NCBI RefSeq assembly: GCF_051020975.1
Contig: NW_027478169.1
Coordinates: forward strand, 2,604,001 to 2,668,000
From: Osmia lignaria lignaria
Taxonomy: Eukaryota; Arthropoda; Insecta; Hymenoptera; Megachilidae
Direction: 5' to 3'
Length of the DNA stretch: 64,000 bases
In this document: positions 37,201 through 50,835 of the stretch, piece by piece
How the letters are laid out: each line of letters begins with the position of its first letter
Numbering within the stretch: the first letter of the stretch is position 1
Position numbers and translations under genes: made by a program
Notes under the pieces: generated by a model
Told to the model about the DNA's origin: nothing
The model's database searches: none
Seen by the model: the letters and a program-made list of their open reading frames with translations, nothing else

Positions 37201-38219
37201 CCTTTTTTGTAGAGAATAATGTTTCCTACAATTTATGTTCTATGATATTTTTTGATCAGATGCGTAGTTCCCGAGATATATCAAGATATTTAAAAGTTCC
37301 GAAGCCGCACCAACATAATAGAGATACAGAAACACCGTGGCCCCTCTCTTTGAGATAACTCTGCACTATTGCGAGCTGCAAATGCCACTTCCAGCTTAGC
37401 TGTGCAGAAGAAGAACAACAAGAAGAAGAAATATCTCGAAATATGTCCGTCAGGCCAGTTCCTTTGAGCTGAATCTGCAAATATCTCGGAAACGAAGCGA
37501 GCTATGGCAAAATGTTAAGAGACGTTTTTTGTAGAGAATTATGTTTCCTACAATTTATGTTCTATGATATTTTTTGATCAGAAGCGTAGTTTTCGAGATA
37601 TATCGAGATATTTAAAAGTTCCGAAGACGCACCAACATAATAGAGATACAGAAACACCGTGGCCCCTTTCTTTGAGATAACTGTGCACTAGTGCGAGCTG
37701 TAAATGCCACTTCCAGCTTAGCTGTGCAGAAGAAGAACAACAAGAAGAAGAAATATCTCGAAATATGTCCGTCAGGCCCCTTCCCTTGAGATATATCTGC
37801 AAATATCTCGGAAACGAAGCGAGCTATGGCAAAATGTTAAGAGACCTTTTTTGTAGAGAATTAAGTTTCCTACTTTTTATCTTCTATGATATTTTTTGAT
37901 CAGATGCGTAGTTCTCGAGATATATCAAGATATTTAAAAGTTCCGAAGCCGCACCAACATAATAGAGATACAGAAACACCGTGGGCCCTCTCTTTGAGAT
38001 AACTCTGCACTATTGCGAGCTGCAAATGCCACTTCCAGCTTAGCTGTGCAGAAGAAGAACAACAAGAAGAAGAAATATCTCGAAATATGTCCGTCAGGCC
38101 AGTTCCTTTGAGCTGAATCGGCAAATATCTCGGAAACGAAGCGAGCTATGGCAAAATGTTAAGAGACGTTTTTTGTAGAGAATTATGTTTCCTACAATTT
38201 ATGTTCTATGATATTTTTT

Positions 38220-38541
38220 GATCAGAAGCGTAGTTTTCGAGATATATCGAGATATTTAAAAGTTCCGAAGACGCACCAACATAATAGAGATACAGAAACA
38301 CCGTGGCCCCTTTCTTTGAGATAACTGTGCACTAGTGCGAGCCGCAAATGCCACTTCCAGCTTAGCTGTGCAGAAGAAGAACAACAAGAAGAAGAAATAT
38401 CTCGAAATATGTCCGTCAGGCCAGTTCCTTTGAGCTGAATCTGCAAATATCTCGGAAACGAAGCGAGCTATGGCAAAATGTTAAGAGACCTTTTTTGTAG
38501 AGAATTACGTTTCCTACTTTTCATGTTCTATGATATTTTTT
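38220..38541. repeat. Second copy of the fusion unit
   Basis: Shows the same combination as 31456-31777: GACGCACC head, CTGTGCACTAG middle, GGCCAGTTCC cassette and an ATTACGTTTCC/CTTTTCATG tail. Its right neighbours at 38542 also resemble those at 31778. The fusion therefore seems to have been copied after it formed (offset 6764 bp). Confidence 0.8.
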
Positions 38542-39829
38542 GATCAGATGCGTAGTTCTCGAGATATATCAAGATATTTAAAAGTTCCGAAGCCGCACCA
38601 ACATAATAGAGATACAGAAACACCGTGGCCCCTTTCTTTGAGATAACTCTGCACTATTGCGAGCTGTAAATGCCACTTCCAGCTTAGCTGTGCAGAAGAA
38701 GAACAACAAGAAGAAGAAATATCTCGAAATATGTCCGTCAGGCCCCTTCCCTTGAGATATATCTGCAAATATCTCGGAAACGAAGCGAGCTATGGCAAAA
38801 TGTTAAGAGACCTTTTTTGTAGAGAATTAAGTTTCCTACGTTTTATCTTCTATGATATTTTTTGATCAGATGCGTAGTTCTCGAGATATATCAAGATATT
38901 TAAAAGTTCCGAAGCCGCACCAACATAATAGAGATACAGAAACACCGTGGCCCCTCTCTTTGAGATAACTCTGCACTAGTGCGAGCCGCAAATGCCGCTT
39001 CCAGCTTAGCTGTGCAGAAGAAGAACAACAAGAAGAAGAAATATCTCGAAATATGTCCGTCAGGCCCCTTCCCTCGAGATAAATCTGCAAATATCTCGGA
39101 AACGAAGCGAGCTATGGCAAAATGTTAAGAGACCGCTTTTGTAGAGAATTAAGTTTCCTACTTTTTATGTTCTATGATATTTTTTGATCGGATGCGTAGT
39201 TCTCGAGATATATCAAGATATTTAAAAGTTCCGAAGCCGCACCAACATAATAGAGATACAGAAACACCGTGGCCCCTTTCTTTGAGATAACTCTGCACTA
39301 TTGCGAGCTGCAAATGCCACTTCCAGCTTAGCTGTGCAGAAGAAGAACAACAAAAAGAAGAAATATCTCGAAATATGTCCGTCAGGCCCCTTCCCTTGAG
39401 ATAAATCTGCAAATATCTCGGAAACAAAGCGAGCTACGGCAAAATGTTAAGAGACCTTTTTTGTAGAAAATTAGGATTCCTACTTTTTATGTTCTATGAT
39501 ATTTTTTGATCAGATGCGTAGTTCTCGAGATATATCAAGATATTTAAAAGTTCCGAAGCCGCACCAACATAATAGAGATACAGAAACACCGTGGCCCCTT
39601 TCTTTGAGATAACTCTACACTATTGCGCGCTGCAAATGCCACTTCCAGCTTAGCTGTGCAGAAGAAGAACAACAAGACGAAGAAATATCTCGAAATATGT
39701 CCGTCAGGCCCCTTCCCTCGAGATATATCTGCAAATATCTCGGAAACGAAGCGAGCTATGGCAAAATGTTAAGAGACCTTTTTTGTAGAGAATTAAGTTT
39801 CCTACTTTCTATGTTCTATGATATTTTTT

Positions 39830-40420
39830 GATCGGATGCGTAGTTCTCGAGATATATCAAGATATTTAAAAGTTCCGAAGCCGCACCAACATAATAGAGA
39901 TACAGAAACACCGTGGCCCCTCTCTTTGAGATAACTCTGCACTATTGCGAGCTGGAAATGCCACTTCCAGCTTAGCTGTGCAGAAGAAGAACAACAAGAA
40001 GAAGAAATATCTCGAAATATGTCCGTCAGGCCCCTTCCCTTGAGATAATTCTGCAAATATCTCGGAAACGAAGCGAGCTATGGCAAAATGTTAAGAGACC
40101 TTTTTTGTAGAGAATTATGTTTCCTACAATTTATGTTCTATGATATTTTTTGATCAGAAGCGTAGTTTTCGAGATATATCGAGATATTTAAAAGTTCCGA
40201 AGCCGCACCAACATAATAGAGATACAGAAACACCGTGGCCCCTTTCTTTGAGATAACTCTGCACTAGTGCGAGCCGCAAATGCCACTTCCAGCTTAGCTG
40301 TGCAGAAGAAGAACAACAAGAAGAAGAAATATCTCGAAATATGTCCGACAGGCCCCTTCCCTTGAGATAAATCTGCAAATATCTCGGAAACGAAGCGAGC
40401 TATGGCGAAATGTTAAGAGA
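39830..40420. repeat. Block repeated from 36610, copy 2
   Basis: Partner of 36610-37200, with TCCGACAGG near 40343 and TATGGCGAAATG near 40402. The A unit here starts GATCGG, a variant it shares with the units at 39186 and 40796. Confidence 0.82.
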
Positions 40421-42083
40421 CCTTTTTTGTAGAGAATTAAGTTTCCTACTTTTTATCTTCTATGATATTTTTTGATCAGATGCGTAGTTCTCGAGATATA
40501 TCAAGATATTTAAAAGTTCCGAAGCCGCACCGACATAATAGAGATACAGAAACACCGTGGCCCCTCTCTTTGAGATAACTCTGCACTATTGCGAGCTGCA
40601 AATGCCACTTCCAGCTTAGCTGTGCAGAAGAAGAACAACAAGAAGAAGAAATATCTCGAAATATGTCCGTCAGGCCAGTTCCTTTGAGCTGAATCTGCAA
40701 ATATCTCGGAAACGAAGCGAGCTATGGCAAAATGTTAAGAGACCTTTTTTGTAGAGAATTAAGTTTCCTACTTTCTTTGTTCTATGATATTTCTTGATCG
40801 GATGCGTAGTTCTCGAGATATATCAAGATATTTAAAAGTTCCGAAGCCGCACCAACGTAATAGAGATACAGAAACACCGTGGCCCCTTTCTTTGAGATAA
40901 CTCTGCACTATTGCGAGCTGCAAATGCCACTTCCAGCTTAGCTGTGCAGAAGAAGAACAACAAAAAGAAGAAATATCTCGAAATATGTCCGTCAGGCCCC
41001 TTCCCTTGAGATAAATCTGCAAATATCTCGGAAACGAAGCGAGCTATGGCAAAATGTTAAGAGACCTCTTTTGTAGAGAATTAAGTTTCCTACTTTTTAT
41101 GTTCTATGATATTTTTCGATCAGATGCGTAGTTCTCGAGATATATCAAGATATTTAAAAGTTCCGAAGCCGCACCAACATAATAGAGATACAGAAACACC
41201 GTGGCCCCTTTCTTTGAGATAACTCTGCACTGCTGCGAGCTGCAAATGCCACTTCCAGCTTAGCTGTGCAGAAGAAGAACAACAAGAAGAAGAAATATCT
41301 CGAAATATGTCCGTCAGGCCCCTTCCCTTGAGATAAATCTGCAAATATCTCGGAAACGAAGCGAGCTATGGCAAAATGTTAAGAGACCATTTTTGTAGAG
41401 AATTAAGTTTCCTACTTTTTATGTTCTATGATATTTTTTGATCAGATGCGTAGTTCTCGAGATATATCCTGATATTTAAAAGTTCCGAAGCGGCACCAAC
41501 ATAATAGAGATACAGAAACACCGTGGCCCCTTTCTTTGAGGTAACTCTGCACTATTGCGAGCTGCAAATGCCACTTCCAGCTTAGCTGTGCAGAAGAAGA
41601 ACAACAAGAAGAAGGAATATCTCGAAATATGTCCGTCAGGCCCCTTCCCTTGAGATAAATCTGCAAATATCTCGGAAACCATGCGAGCTATGGCAAAATG
41701 TTTAGAGACCTTATTTGTAGAGAATTAAGTTTCCTACTTTTTATGTTCTACGATATTTTTTGATCAGATGCGTAGTTCTCGAGATATATCAAGATATTTA
41801 AAAGTTCCGAAGCCGCACCAACATAATAGAGATACAGAAACACCGTGGCCCCTTTCTTTGAGATAACTCTGCACTATTGCGAGCTGCAAATGCCACTTCC
41901 AGCTTAGCTGTGCAGAAGAAGAACAACAAGAAGAAGAAATATCTCGAAATATGTCCGTCAGGCCCCTTCCCTTGAGATAAATCTGCAAATATCTCGGAAA
42001 CGAAGCGAGCTATGGCAAAATGTTAAGAGACCTTTTTTGTAGAGAATTATGTTTCCTACAATTTACGTTCTCTGATATTTTTT

Positions 42084-43693
42084 GATCAGAAGCGTAGTTT
42101 TCGAGATATATCGAGATATTTAAAAGTTCCGAAGCCGCACCAACATAATAGAGATACAGAAACACCGTGGCCCCTTTCTTTGAGATAACTCTGCACTATT
42201 GCGACCTGCAAATGCCACTTCCAGCTTAGCTGTGCAGAAGAAGAACAACAAGAAGAAGAAATATCTCGGAATATGTCCGTCAGGCCCCTTCCCTTGAGCT
42301 AAATCTGCAAATATCTCGGAAACGATGCCAGCTATGGGAAAATGTTAAGAGACCTTTTTTGTAGAGAATTAAGTTTTCTACTTTTTATGTTTTATGATAT
42401 TTTTTGATCAGATGCGTAGTTCTCGAGATATATCAAGATATTTAAAAGTTCCGAAGCCGCACCAACATAATAGAGATACAGAATCACCGTGGCCCCTTTC
42501 TTTGAGATAACTCTGCACTATTGCGCGCAGCAAATGCCACTTCCAGCTTAGCTGTGCAGAAGAAGAACAACAAGAAGAAGAAATATCTCGAAATATGTCC
42601 GTCAGGCCCCTTCCCTTGAGATAAATCTGCAAATATCTCGGAAACGAAGCGAGCTATGGCAAAATGTTAAGAGACCTTTTTTGTAGAGAATTAAGTTTCC
42701 TACTTTTTATGTTCTATGATATTTTTTGATCAGATGCGTAGTTCTCGAGATATATCAAGATATTTAAAAGCTCCGAAGCTGCACCAACATAATAGAGATA
42801 CAGAAACACCGTGGCCCCTTTCTTTGCGATAACTCTGCACTATTGCGAGCTGCAAATGCCACTTCCAGCTTAGCTGTGCAGAAGAAGAACAACAAGAAGA
42901 AGAAATATCTCGAAATATGTCCGTCAGGCCCCTTCCCTTGAGATAAATCTGCAAATATCTCGGAAACGAAGCGAGCTATGGCAAAATGTTAAGAGATCTT
43001 TTTTGTAGAGAATTAAGTTTCCTACTTTTTATGTTCTATGATATTTTTCGATCAGAGGCGTAGTTCTCGAGATATATCAAGATATTTAAGAGTTCCGAAG
43101 CCGCACCAACATAATAGAGATACAGAAACACCGTAGCCCCTTTCTTTGCGATAACTCTGCACTATTGCGAGCTGCAAATGCCACTTCCAGCTTAGCTGTG
43201 CAGAAGAAGAACAACAAGAAGAAGAAATATCTCGAAATATGTCCGTCAGGCCCCTTCCCTTGAGATAAATCTGCAAATATCTCGGAAACGAAGCGAGCTA
43301 TGGCAAAATGTTAAGAGACCTTTTTTGTAGAGAATTAAGTTTCCTACTTTTTATGTTCTATGATATTTTTCGATCAGAGGCGTAGTTCTCGAGATATATC
43401 AAGATATTTAAAAGTTCCGAAGCCGCACCAACATAATAGAGATACAGAAACACCGTGGCCCCTTTCTTTGCGATAACTCTGCACTATTGCGAGCTGCAAA
43501 TGCCACTTCCAGCTTAGCTGTGCAGAAGAAGAACAACAAGAAGAAGAAATATCTCGAAATATGTCCGTCAGGCCCCTTCCCTTGAGATAAATCTGCAAAT
43601 ATCTCGGAAACGAAGCGAGCTATGGCAAAATGTTAAGAGACCTTTTTTGTAGAGAATTATGTTTCCTACAATTTACGTTCTCTGATATTTTTT
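42084..43693. repeat. 1610-bp pentamer, copy 1
   Basis: Five units (B, A, A, A, A) are followed at once by a second copy. Shared marks are TTTACGTTCTCTGATATT before the B unit, GCGACCTGC, CGATGCCAGC, GAATCACCGTGG with GCGCGCAGC, AAAGCTCCGAAGCTGC, three units with TTTGCGATAAC, and GATATTTTTCGATCAGAGG. The first unit differs at several bases from copy 2; the rest look nearly identical. Confidence 0.9.
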
Positions 43694-45303
43694 GATCAGA
43701 AGCGTAGTTTTCGAGATATATCGAGATATTTAAAAGTTCCGAAGCCGCACCAACATAATGGAGATACAGAAACACCGTGGCCCCTTTCTTTGAGATAACT
43801 CTGCACTATTGCGACCTGCAAATGCCACTTCCAGCTTAGCTGTGCAGAAGAGGAACAACAAGAAGAAGAAATATCTCGGAATATGTCCGTCAGGCCCCTT
43901 CCCTTGAGCTAAATCTGCAAATATCTCGGAAACGATGCCAGCTATGGCAAAATGTTAAGAGACCTTTTTTGTAGAGAATTAGGTTTTCTACTTTTTATGT
44001 TCTATGATATTTCTTGATCAGATGCGTAGTTCTCGAGATATATCAAGATATTTAAAAGTTCCGAAGCCGCACCAACATAATAGAGATACAGAATCACCGT
44101 GGCCCCTTTCTTTGAGATAACTCTGCACTATTGCGCGCAGCAAATGCCACTTCCAGCTTAGCTGTGCAGAAGAAGAACAACAAGAAGAAGAAATATCTCG
44201 AAATATGTCCGTCAGGCCCCTTCCCTTGAGATAAATCTGCAAATATCTCGGAAACGAAGCGAGCTATGGCAAAATGTTAAGAGACCTTTTTTGTAGAGAA
44301 TTAAGTTTCCTACTTTTTATGTTCTATGATATTTTTTGATCAGATGCGTAGTTCTCGAGATATATCAAGATATTTAAAAGCTCCGAAGCTGCACCAACAT
44401 AATAGAGATACAGAAACACCGTGGCCCCTTTCTTTGCGATAACTCTGCACTATTGCGAGCTGCAAATGCCACTTCCAGCTTAGCTGTGCAGAAGAAGAAC
44501 AACAAGAAGAAGAAATATCTCGAAATATGTCCGTCAGGCCCCTTCCCTTGAGATAAATCTGCAAATATCTCGGAAACGAAGCGAGCTATGGCAAAATGTT
44601 AAGAGATCTTTTTTGTAGAGAATTAAGTTTCCTACTTTTTATGTTCTATGATATTTTTCGATCAGAGGCGTAGTTCTCGAGATATATCAAGATATTTAAG
44701 AGTTCCGAAGCCGCACCAACATAATAGAGATACAGAAACACCGTAGCCCCTTTCTTTGCGATAACTCTGCACTATTGCGAGCTGCAAATGCCACTTCCAG
44801 CTTAGCTGTGCAGAAGAAGAACAACAAGAAGAAGAAATATCTCGAAATATGTCCGTCAGGCCCCTTCCCTTGAGATAAATCTGCAAATATCTCGGAAACG
44901 AAGCGAGCTATGGCAAAATGTTAAGAGACCTTTTTTGTAGAGAATTAAGTTTCCTACTTTTTATGTTCTATGATATTTTTCGATCAGAGGCGTAGTTCTC
45001 GAGATATATCAAGATATTTAAAAGTTCCGAAGCCGCACCAACATAATAGAGATACAGAAACACCGTGGCCCCTTTCTTTGCGATAACTCTGCACTATTGC
45101 GAGCTGCAAATGCCACTTCCAGCTTAGCTGTGCAGAAGAAGAACAACAAGAAGAAGAAATATCTCGAAATATGTCCGTCAGGCCACTTCCCTTGAGATAA
45201 ATCTGCAAATATCTCGGAAACGAAGCGAGCTATGGCAAAATGTTAGGAGACCTTTTTTGTAGAGAATTAAGTTTCCTACTTTTTATGTTGTATGATATTT
45301 TTT
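43694..45303. repeat. 1610-bp pentamer, copy 2
   Basis: Tandem partner of 42084-43693, with private AATGGAGATAC near 43757 and GAGGAACAAC near 43850. From about 45180 the copy departs (GGCCACTTCCC, GTTAGGAGACC, GTTGTATGAT). The same three changes recur together at about 48075-48190, so another exchange joined these regions. Confidence 0.9.
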
Positions 45304-46516
45304 GATCAGATGCGTAGTTCTCGAGATATATCAAGATATTTAAAAGTTCCGAAGCCGCACGAACATAATACAGATACAGAAACACCGTGGCCCCTTTCTT
45401 TGAGATAACTCTGCACTATTGCGAGCTGCAAATGCCACTTCCAGCTTAGCTGTGCTGAAGAAGAACAACAAGAAGAAGAAATATCTGGAAATATGTCCGT
45501 CAGGCCCCTTCCCTTGAGATAAATCTGCAAATATCTCGGAAACGAAGCGAGCTATGGCAAAATGTTAAGAGACCTTTTTTGTAGAGAATTACGTTTCCTA
45601 CTTTCTATGTTCTATGATATTTTTTGATCAGATGCGTAGTTCTCGAGATATATCAAGATATTTAAAAGTTCCGAAGCCGCACCAAAATAATAGAGATACA
45701 GAAACACCGTGGCCCCTTTCTTTGAGATAACTCTGCACTATTGCGAGCTGTAAATGCCACTTCCAGCTTAGCTGTGCAGAAGAAGAACAACAAGAAGAAG
45801 AAATATCTCGAAATATGTCCGTCAGGCCCCTTCCCTTGAGATATATCTGCAAATATCTCGGAAACGAAGCGAGCTATGGCAAAATGTTAAGAGACCTTTT
45901 TTGTAGAGAATTATGTTTCCTACAATTTATGTTCTATGATATTTTTTGATCAGAAGCGTAGTTTTCGAGATATATCGAGATATTAAAAAGTTCCGAAGCC
46001 GCACCAACATAATAGAGATACAGAAACACCGTGGCCCCTTTCTTTGAGATAACTCTGCACTAGTGCGAGCCGCAAATGCCACTTCCAGCTTACCTGTGCA
46101 GAAGAAGAACAACAAGAACAAGAAATATCTCGAAATATGTCCGTCAGGCCCCTTCCCTTGAGATAAATATGCAAATATCTCGGAAACGAAGCGAGCTATG
46201 GTAAAATGTTAAGAGACCTTTTTTATAGAGAATTAAGTTTCCTACTTTTTATGTTCTATGATATTTTTTTATCAGATGCGTAGTTCTCGAGATATATCAA
46301 GATATTTAAAAGTTCCGAAGCCGCACCAACATAATAGAGATACAGAAACACCGTGGCCCCTTTCTTTGAGATAACTCTGCACTATTGCGAGCTGCAAATG
46401 CCACTTCCAGCTTAGCTGTGCAGAGGAAGAACAACAAGAAGAAGAAATATCTCGAAATATGTCCGTCAGGCCAGTTCCTTTGAGCTGAATCTGCAAATAT
46501 CTCGGAAACAAAGCTA

Positions 46517-48075
46517 GCTATGGCAAAATGTTAAGAGACGTTTTTTGTAGAGAATTATGTTTCCTACATTTTATGTTCGATGATATTTTTTGATCAGAAG
46601 CGTAGTTTTCGAGATATATCGAGATATAAAAAGTTCCGAAGCCGCACCAACATAATAGGGATACAGAAACACCGTGGCCCCTTTCTTTGAGATAACTCTG
46701 CACTAGTGCGAGCCGCAAATGCCACTTCCAGCTTAGCTGTGCAGAAGAAGAACAACAAGAAGAAGAAATATCTCGAAATATGTCCGTCAGGCCCCTTCCC
46801 TTGAGATAAATCTGCAAATATCTCGGAAACGAAGCGAGCTATGGCAAAATGTTAAGAGACCTTTTTTGTAGAGAATAAGTTTCCTACTTTTTATGTTCTA
46901 TGATATTTTTTGATCAGATGCGTAGTTCTCGAGATATATCAAGATATTTAAAAGTTCCGAAGCCGCACCAACATAGTAGAGATACAGAAACACCGTGGCC
47001 CCTTTCTTTGAGATAACTCTGCACTATTGCGAGCTGTAAATGCCACTTCCAGCTTAGCTGTGCAGAAGAAGAACAACAAGAAGAAGAAATATCTCGAAAT
47101 ATGTCCGTCAGGCCCCTTCCCTTGAGATATATCTGCAAATATCTCGGAAACCGAGCGAGCTATGGAAAAATGTTAAGAGACCTCTTTTGTAGAGAATTAA
47201 GTTTCTTACTTTTTATGTTCTATGATATTTTTTGATCAGATGCGTAGTTCTCGAGATATATCAAGATATTGAAAAGTTCCGAAGCCGCACCAACATAATA
47301 GAGATACAGAAACACCGTGGCCCCTTTCTTTGAGATAACTCTGCACTAGTGCGAGCCGCAAATGCCACTTCCAGCTTAGCTGTGCAGAAGAAGAACAACA
47401 AGAAGAAGAAATATCTCGAAATATGTCCGTCAGGCCCCCTCCCTTGAGATAAATATGCAAATATCTCGGAAACGAAGCGAGCTATGGCAAAATGTTAAGC
47501 GACCTTTTTTGTAGAGAATTAAGTTTCCTACTTTTTATGTTCTATGATATTTTTTGATCAGATGCGTAGTTCTCGAGATATATCAAGATATTTAAAAGTT
47601 CCGAAGCCGCACCAACATAATCGAGATACAGAAACACCGTGGCCCCTTTCTTTGAGATAACTCTGCACTATTGCGAGCTGCAAATGCCACTTTCAGCTTA
47701 GCTGTGCAGAAGAAGAACAACAAGAAGAAGAAATATCTCGAAATATGTCCGTCAGGCCAGTTCCTTTGAGCTGAATCTGCAAATATCTCGGAAACGAAGC
47801 GAGCTATGGCAAAATGTTAAGAGACGTTTTTTGTAGAGAATTATGTTTCCTACAATTTATGTTCTATGATATTTTTTGATCAGAAGCGTAGTTTTCGAGA
47901 TATATCGAGATATAAAAAGTTCCGAAGCCGCACCAACATAATAGGGATACAGAAACACCGTGGCCCCTTTCTTTGAGATAACTCTGCACTAGTGCGAGCC
48001 GCAAATGCCACTTCCAGCTTAGCTGTGCAGAAGAAGAACAACAAGAAGAAGAAATATCTCGAAATATGTCCGTCA
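46517..48075. repeat. 2573-bp octamer, copy 1 (shared part)
   Basis: Units here recur at 49090-50648, offset 2573 bp (8 x 322 minus 3). The missing bases come from 1-bp deletions: GATATAAAAAG in place of GATATTTAAAAG near 46625 and 47911, and GAGAATAAG in place of GAATTAAG near 46876. Other shared marks are TTCGATGAT, AACATAGTAG, TATGGAAAAATG, ATATTGAAAAG, GGCCCCCTCCC and GTTAAGCGACC. Confidence 0.88.
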
Positions 48076-49089
48076 GGCCACTTCCCTTGAGATAAATCTG
48101 CAAATATCTCGGAAACGAAGCGAGCTATGGCAAAATGTTAGGAGACCTTTTTTGTAGAGAATTAAGTTTCCTACTTTTTATGTTGTATGATATTTTTCGA
48201 TCAGAGGCGTAGTTCTCGAGATATATCAAGATATTTAAAAGTTCCGAAGCCGCACCAACATAATAGAGATACAGAAACACCGTAGCCCCTTTCTTTGCGA
48301 TAACTCTGCACTATTGCGAGCTGCAAATGCCACTTCCAGCTTAGCTGTGCAGAAGAAGAACAACAAGAAGAAGAAATATCTCGAAATATGTCCGTCAGGC
48401 CCCTTCCCTTGAGATAAATCTGCAAATATCTCGGAAACGAAGCGAGCTATGGCAAAATGTTAAGAGACCTTTTTTGTAGAGAATTAAGTTTCCTACTTTT
48501 TATGTTCTATGATATTTTTCGATCAGAGGCGTAGTTCTCGAGATATATCAAGATATTTAAAAGTTCCGAAGCCGCACGAACATAATAGAGATACAGAAAC
48601 ACCGTGGCCCCTTTCTTTGAGATAACTCTGCACTATTGCGAGCTGCAAATGCCACTTCCAGCTTAGCTGTGCAGAAGAAGAACAACAAGAAGAAGAAATA
48701 TCTGGAAATATGTCCGTCAGGCCCCTTCCCTTGAGATAAATCTGCAAATATCTCGGAAACGAAGCGAGCTATGGCAAAATGTTGAGAGACCTTTTTTGTG
48801 GAGAATTAAGTTTCCTACTATTTATGTTCTATGATATTTTTGGATCAGATGCGTAGTTCTCGAGATATATCAAGATATTTAAAAGTTCCGAAGCCGCACC
48901 AACATAATAGAGATACAGAAACACCGTGGCCCCTTTCTTTGAGATATCTCTGCACTATTGCGAGCTGCAAATGCCACTTCCAGCTTAGCTGTGCAGAAGA
49001 AGAACAACAAGAAGAAGAAATATCTCGAAATATGTCCGTCAGGCCCCTTCCCTTGAGATAAATCTGCAAATATCTCGGAAACGAAGCGA

Positions 49090-50648
49090 GCTATGGCAAA
49101 ATGTTAAGAGACGTTTTTTGTAGAGAATTATGTTTCCTACATTTTATGTTCGATGATATTTTTTGATCAGAAGCGTAGTTTTCGAGATATATCGAGATAT
49201 AAAAAGTTCCGAAGCCGCACCAACATAATAGGGATACAGAAACACCGTGGCCCCTTTCTTTGAGATAACTCTGCACTAGTGCGAGCCGCAAATGCCACTT
49301 CCAGCTTAGCTGTGCAGAAGAAGAACAACAAGAAGAAGAAATATCTCGAAATATGTCCGTCAGGCCCCTTCCCTTGAGATAAATCTGCAAATATCTCGGA
49401 AACGAAGCGAGCTATGGCAAAATGTTAAGAGACCTTTTTTGTAGAGAATAAGTTTCCTACTTTTTATGTTCTATGATATTTTTTGATCAGATGCGTAGTT
49501 CTCGAGATATATCAAGATATTTAAAAGTTCCGAAGCCGCACCAACATAGTAGAGATACAGAAACACCGTGGCCCCTTTCTTTGAGATAACTCTGCACTAT
49601 TGCGAGCTGTAAATGCCACTTCCAGCTTAGCTGTGCAGAAGAAGAACAACAAGAAGAAGAAATATCTCGAAATATGTCCGTCAGGCCCCTTCCCTTGAGA
49701 TATATCTGCAAATATCTCGGAAACGGAGCGAGCTATGGAAAAATGTTAAGAGACCTCTTTTGTAGAGAATTAAGTTTCTTACTTTTTATGTTCTATGATA
49801 TTTTTTGATCAGATGCGTAGTTCTCGAGATATATCAAGATATTGAAAAGTTCCGAAGCCGCACCAACATAATAGAGATACAGAAACACCGTGGCCCCTTT
49901 CTTTGAGATAACTCTGCACTAGTGCGAGCCGCAAATGCCACTTCCAGCTTAGCTGTGCAGAAGAAGAACAACAAGAAGAAGAAATATCTCGAAATATGTC
50001 CGTCAGGCCCCCTCCCTTGAGATAAATATGCAAATATCTCGGAAACGAAGCGAGCTATGGCAAAATGTTAAGCGACCTTTTTTGTAGAGAATTAAGTTTC
50101 CTACTTTTTATGTTCTATGATATTTTTTGATCAGATGCGTAGTTCTCGAGATATATCAAGATATTTAAAAGTTCCGAAGCCGCACCAACATAATCGAGAT
50201 ACAGAAACACCGTGGCCCCTTTCTTTGAGATAACTCTGCACTATTGCGAGCTGCAAATGCCACTTTCAGCTTAGCTGTGCAGAAGAAGAACAACAAGAAG
50301 AAGAAATATCTCGAAATATGTCCGTCAGGCCAGTTCCTTTGAGCTGAATCTGCAAATATCTCGGAAACGAAGCGAGCTATGGCAAAATGTTAAGAGACGT
50401 TTTTTGTAGAGAATTATGTTTCCTACAATTTATGTTCTATGATATTTTTTGATCAGAAGCGTAGTTTTCGAGATATATCGAGATATAAAAAGTTCCGAAG
50501 CCGCACCAACATAATAGGGATACAGAAACACCGTGGCCCCTTTCTTTGAGATAACTCTGCACTAGTGCGAGCCGCAAATGCCACTTCCAGCTTAGCTGTG
50601 CAGAAGAAGAACAACAAGAAGAAGAAATATCTCGAAATATGTCCGTCA
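49090..50648. repeat. 2573-bp octamer, copy 2 (shared part)
   Basis: Partner of 46517-48075. It has a CGGAGCG against CCGAGCG difference near 49726. To the right, copy 1 carries GGCCACTTCCC and copy 2 GGCCCCTTCCC, which fixes the end of the shared block near 50650. Confidence 0.88.
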
Positions 50649-50835
50649 GGCCCCTTCCCTTGAGATAAATCTGCAAATATCTCGGAAACGAAGCGAGCTA
50701 TGGCAAAATGTTAAGAGACCTTTTTTGTAGAGAATAAGTTTCCTACTTTTTATGTTCTATGATATTTTTTGATCAGATGCGTAGTTCTCGAGATATATCA
50801 AGATATTTAAAAGTTCCGAAGCCGCAACAACATAA
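50330..50835. repeat. Block repeated at 1608 bp, copy 1
   Basis: A cassette tail, a B unit with the 1-bp deletion (GATATAAAAAG near 50485), the GAGAATAAG deletion near 50733 and GCCGCAACAAC near 50821 recur at about 51938-52443. Confidence 0.8.

Noticed and set aside
48831..49061. Plus-strand open frame of 76 codons starting with ATG
   Set aside because: It exists only because this unit has TTTTTGGATCAG in place of the usual TTTTTTGATCAG, which normally supplies a stop. It runs across ordinary satellite sequence. The plus-strand frames at 9640 and 29659 are equally accidental.
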